Source: Acidulodesulfobacterium sp021802425
Lineage (GTDB): Bacteria; SZUA-79; Acidulodesulfobacterales; Acidulodesulfobacteraceae
Direction: 5' to 3'
DNA length: 15,983 bases
Assembly (NCBI GenBank): GCA_021802425.1
Contig: JAJZXJ010000021.1
Location: 1-15,983 of the forward strand
Made by a program: the position numbers and the translations under genes
The notes under the pieces: model-generated
What the model saw: the letters and a program-made list of their open reading frames with translations, nothing else
What the model was told of the DNA's origin: nothing
Database searches by the model: none
Part shown: positions 15,381 through 15,983 of the stretch, piece by piece
How positions within the stretch are numbered: position 1 is the first letter of the stretch
How the letters are laid out: the number at the start of each line of letters is the position of its first letter

Positions 15381-15409
15381 TTTATAAACCAAAATTATTA
15401 TAAAGTAAA
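15381..15409 (-). promoter_or_regulatory. Candidate promoter for parA
   Basis: On the minus strand TTTACT (plus 15404-15409) and TATAAA (plus 15381-15386) are 17 nt apart; a perfect TATAAT also occurs at plus 15397-15402 without a good -35 box. The parS site lies just upstream, so ParB binding could affect transcription. The matches are modest in AT-rich DNA. Confidence 0.3.
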
Positions 15410-15427
15410 GATAAATTTTTTAATAAA

Positions 15428-15443
15428 TGTTTCATGTGAAACA
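15428..15443. other. parS: parS centromere site (ParB binding)
   Basis: TGTTTCATGTGAAACA matches the near-universal bacterial parS 16-mer TGTTTCACGTGAAACA with one mismatch at the centre. The mirror symmetry extends to 13-bp arms (15422-15434 and 15437-15449) around a central TG. It lies about 110 bp upstream of parA, as expected for an origin-proximal cluster. No second parS was seen in the window. Confidence 0.9.
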
Positions 15444-15471
15444 TTTATTCTTTAGCTAAATAATTCCAGAC

Positions 15472-15983
15472 TTAGCCGGCGGTGCGCGAATGTTTGTATA
15501 TCACTTCTTCGGTCTGATTTGACCTTATGCCGTCGTTTTTATGGCTTTTTATGTAATCCCTAATAACGTTGTAAGCCTTGTCTCCCGTTGAACCATGATT
15601 TGGCAAATCTGAAAGTGTCTGCATCATTACACCTGAAGAAATTAACCAGTACTCTTTGTTAAAATTTATTTTCTTACCCATAATCAACCATTCTTTTATT
15701 CTTTTATAAACACTTTCGTTGATTCTTATGTGTAATTTCGAATTAGAAACTCTTGTGCAATCCCCACCCATTTGAAGATAGGGGTCTTTCGAAAAAACAT
15801 CGCCGAGCCTTTCCGAAAATGTTTGAAAAAGCACAGAACCTTTTAACTTGATTTTATAAACTTCTGGATATGTCGTGCCGTATTCCCCGTAAACATGTTC
15901 CATGGTTATCTTTTCGCCGGGCAGAATCGTCTCGCCCCAGCGCCAGCCGGGGGTGAACACTAACGGGGTGTCGTATTTTTCCA
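15472..15983 (-). CDS. Unrecognised protein, start at or beyond window edge
   Basis: The frame is open from the window edge to a TAA at 15472-15474. Read from the edge it gives EKYDTPLVFTPGWRWGETI and then about 150 further residues. The codon at the edge ends in TG, so a start codon may lie exactly there; a GTG at 15958-15960 is an alternative that would remove about eight plausible residues. I recognise no family. The part around KLHIRINESVYKRIKEWL looks like a strand followed by a helix, faintly like a ribbon-helix-helix start, but this is weak. No signal peptide, membrane span or nucleotide-binding motif is seen in the visible part. The stop lies about 20 bp from the extended parS palindrome. 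The gene is real by length and orientation, but its function is unknown. Confidence 0.6.
   Translation of the reverse strand, partial: EKYDTPLVFTPGWRWGETILPGEKITMEHVYGEYGTTYPEVYKIKLKGSVLFQTFSERLGDVFSKDPYLQMGGDCTRVSNSKLHIRINESVYKRIKEWLIMGKKINFNKEYWLISSGVMMQTLSDLPNHGSTGDKAYNVIRDYIKSHKNDGIRSNQTEEVIYKHSRTAG

Noticed and set aside
15422..15449. Intrinsic terminator at the large palindrome
   Set aside because: The hairpin is not followed by a T-run in the expected position on either strand, and its core is the ParB site parS, which explains the symmetry.

Overview
The window is an AT-rich bacterial chromosome segment in which every confident gene except one lies on the minus strand. LolA (a periplasmic lipoprotein carrier) points to a Gram-negative cell. 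A parAB locus next to an F1 cluster with paired b' and b subunits, and no a or c subunit genes, is an arrangement I associate with Desulfobacterota (the former Deltaproteobacteria). I cannot place it more finely from sequence alone. Read in the direction of transcription (high to low coordinates), the layout is as follows.

Right edge, chromosome segregation (about 15983-13552): a partial unrecognised gene, then a non-coding stretch with a clear parS site (one mismatch to the usual 16-mer), then parA and parB. The parS site, ParA and ParB form a near-complete partition locus, which suggests the window is near the replication origin.

PilZ gene and ATP synthase (13543-6984): a single plus-strand gene encodes a YcgR-like protein with a C-terminal PilZ (c-di-GMP binding) domain. 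It converges on parB and diverges from the ATP synthase operon atpF'-atpF-atpH-atpA-atpG-atpD-atpC. This operon encodes the peripheral stalk and the F1 head. The epsilon subunit is only 80 residues long and has no C-terminal helical domain. A strong promoter candidate (TTGATA, 16 nt, TATAAT with an upstream TG) precedes atpF'.

Housekeeping block (6981-2070): serS, ftsK, lolA and yajQ, closely spaced or overlapping. A good promoter candidate for serS starts two bases beyond the atpC stop. The start of lolA carries a palindromic dispersed-type repeat inside the open frame, which lengthens the cytoplasmic part of its signal peptide.

Nitrogen assimilation (2069-1): glnB (PII) followed by glnA (glutamine synthetase type I, cut by the left edge just before its C-terminus). 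A textbook sigma-54 -24/-12 element lies before glnB, with two copies of a 15-bp near-palindrome about 180-210 bp upstream of the predicted transcription start. PII keeps the uridylylation tyrosine (Tyr51), but glutamine synthetase has phenylalanine where the adenylylated tyrosine normally sits. This suggests nitrogen control through PII and transcription without covalent modification of glutamine synthetase.

I found no rRNA, tRNA, CRISPR array, transposase or convincing strong intrinsic terminator, and no intergenic gap exceeds 300 bases. No wholly new system is evident. The most interesting points are the glnA residue change, the sigma-54 control region, the repeat inside lolA, the minimal epsilon subunit, the placement of the PilZ gene and the unknown gene beside parS.
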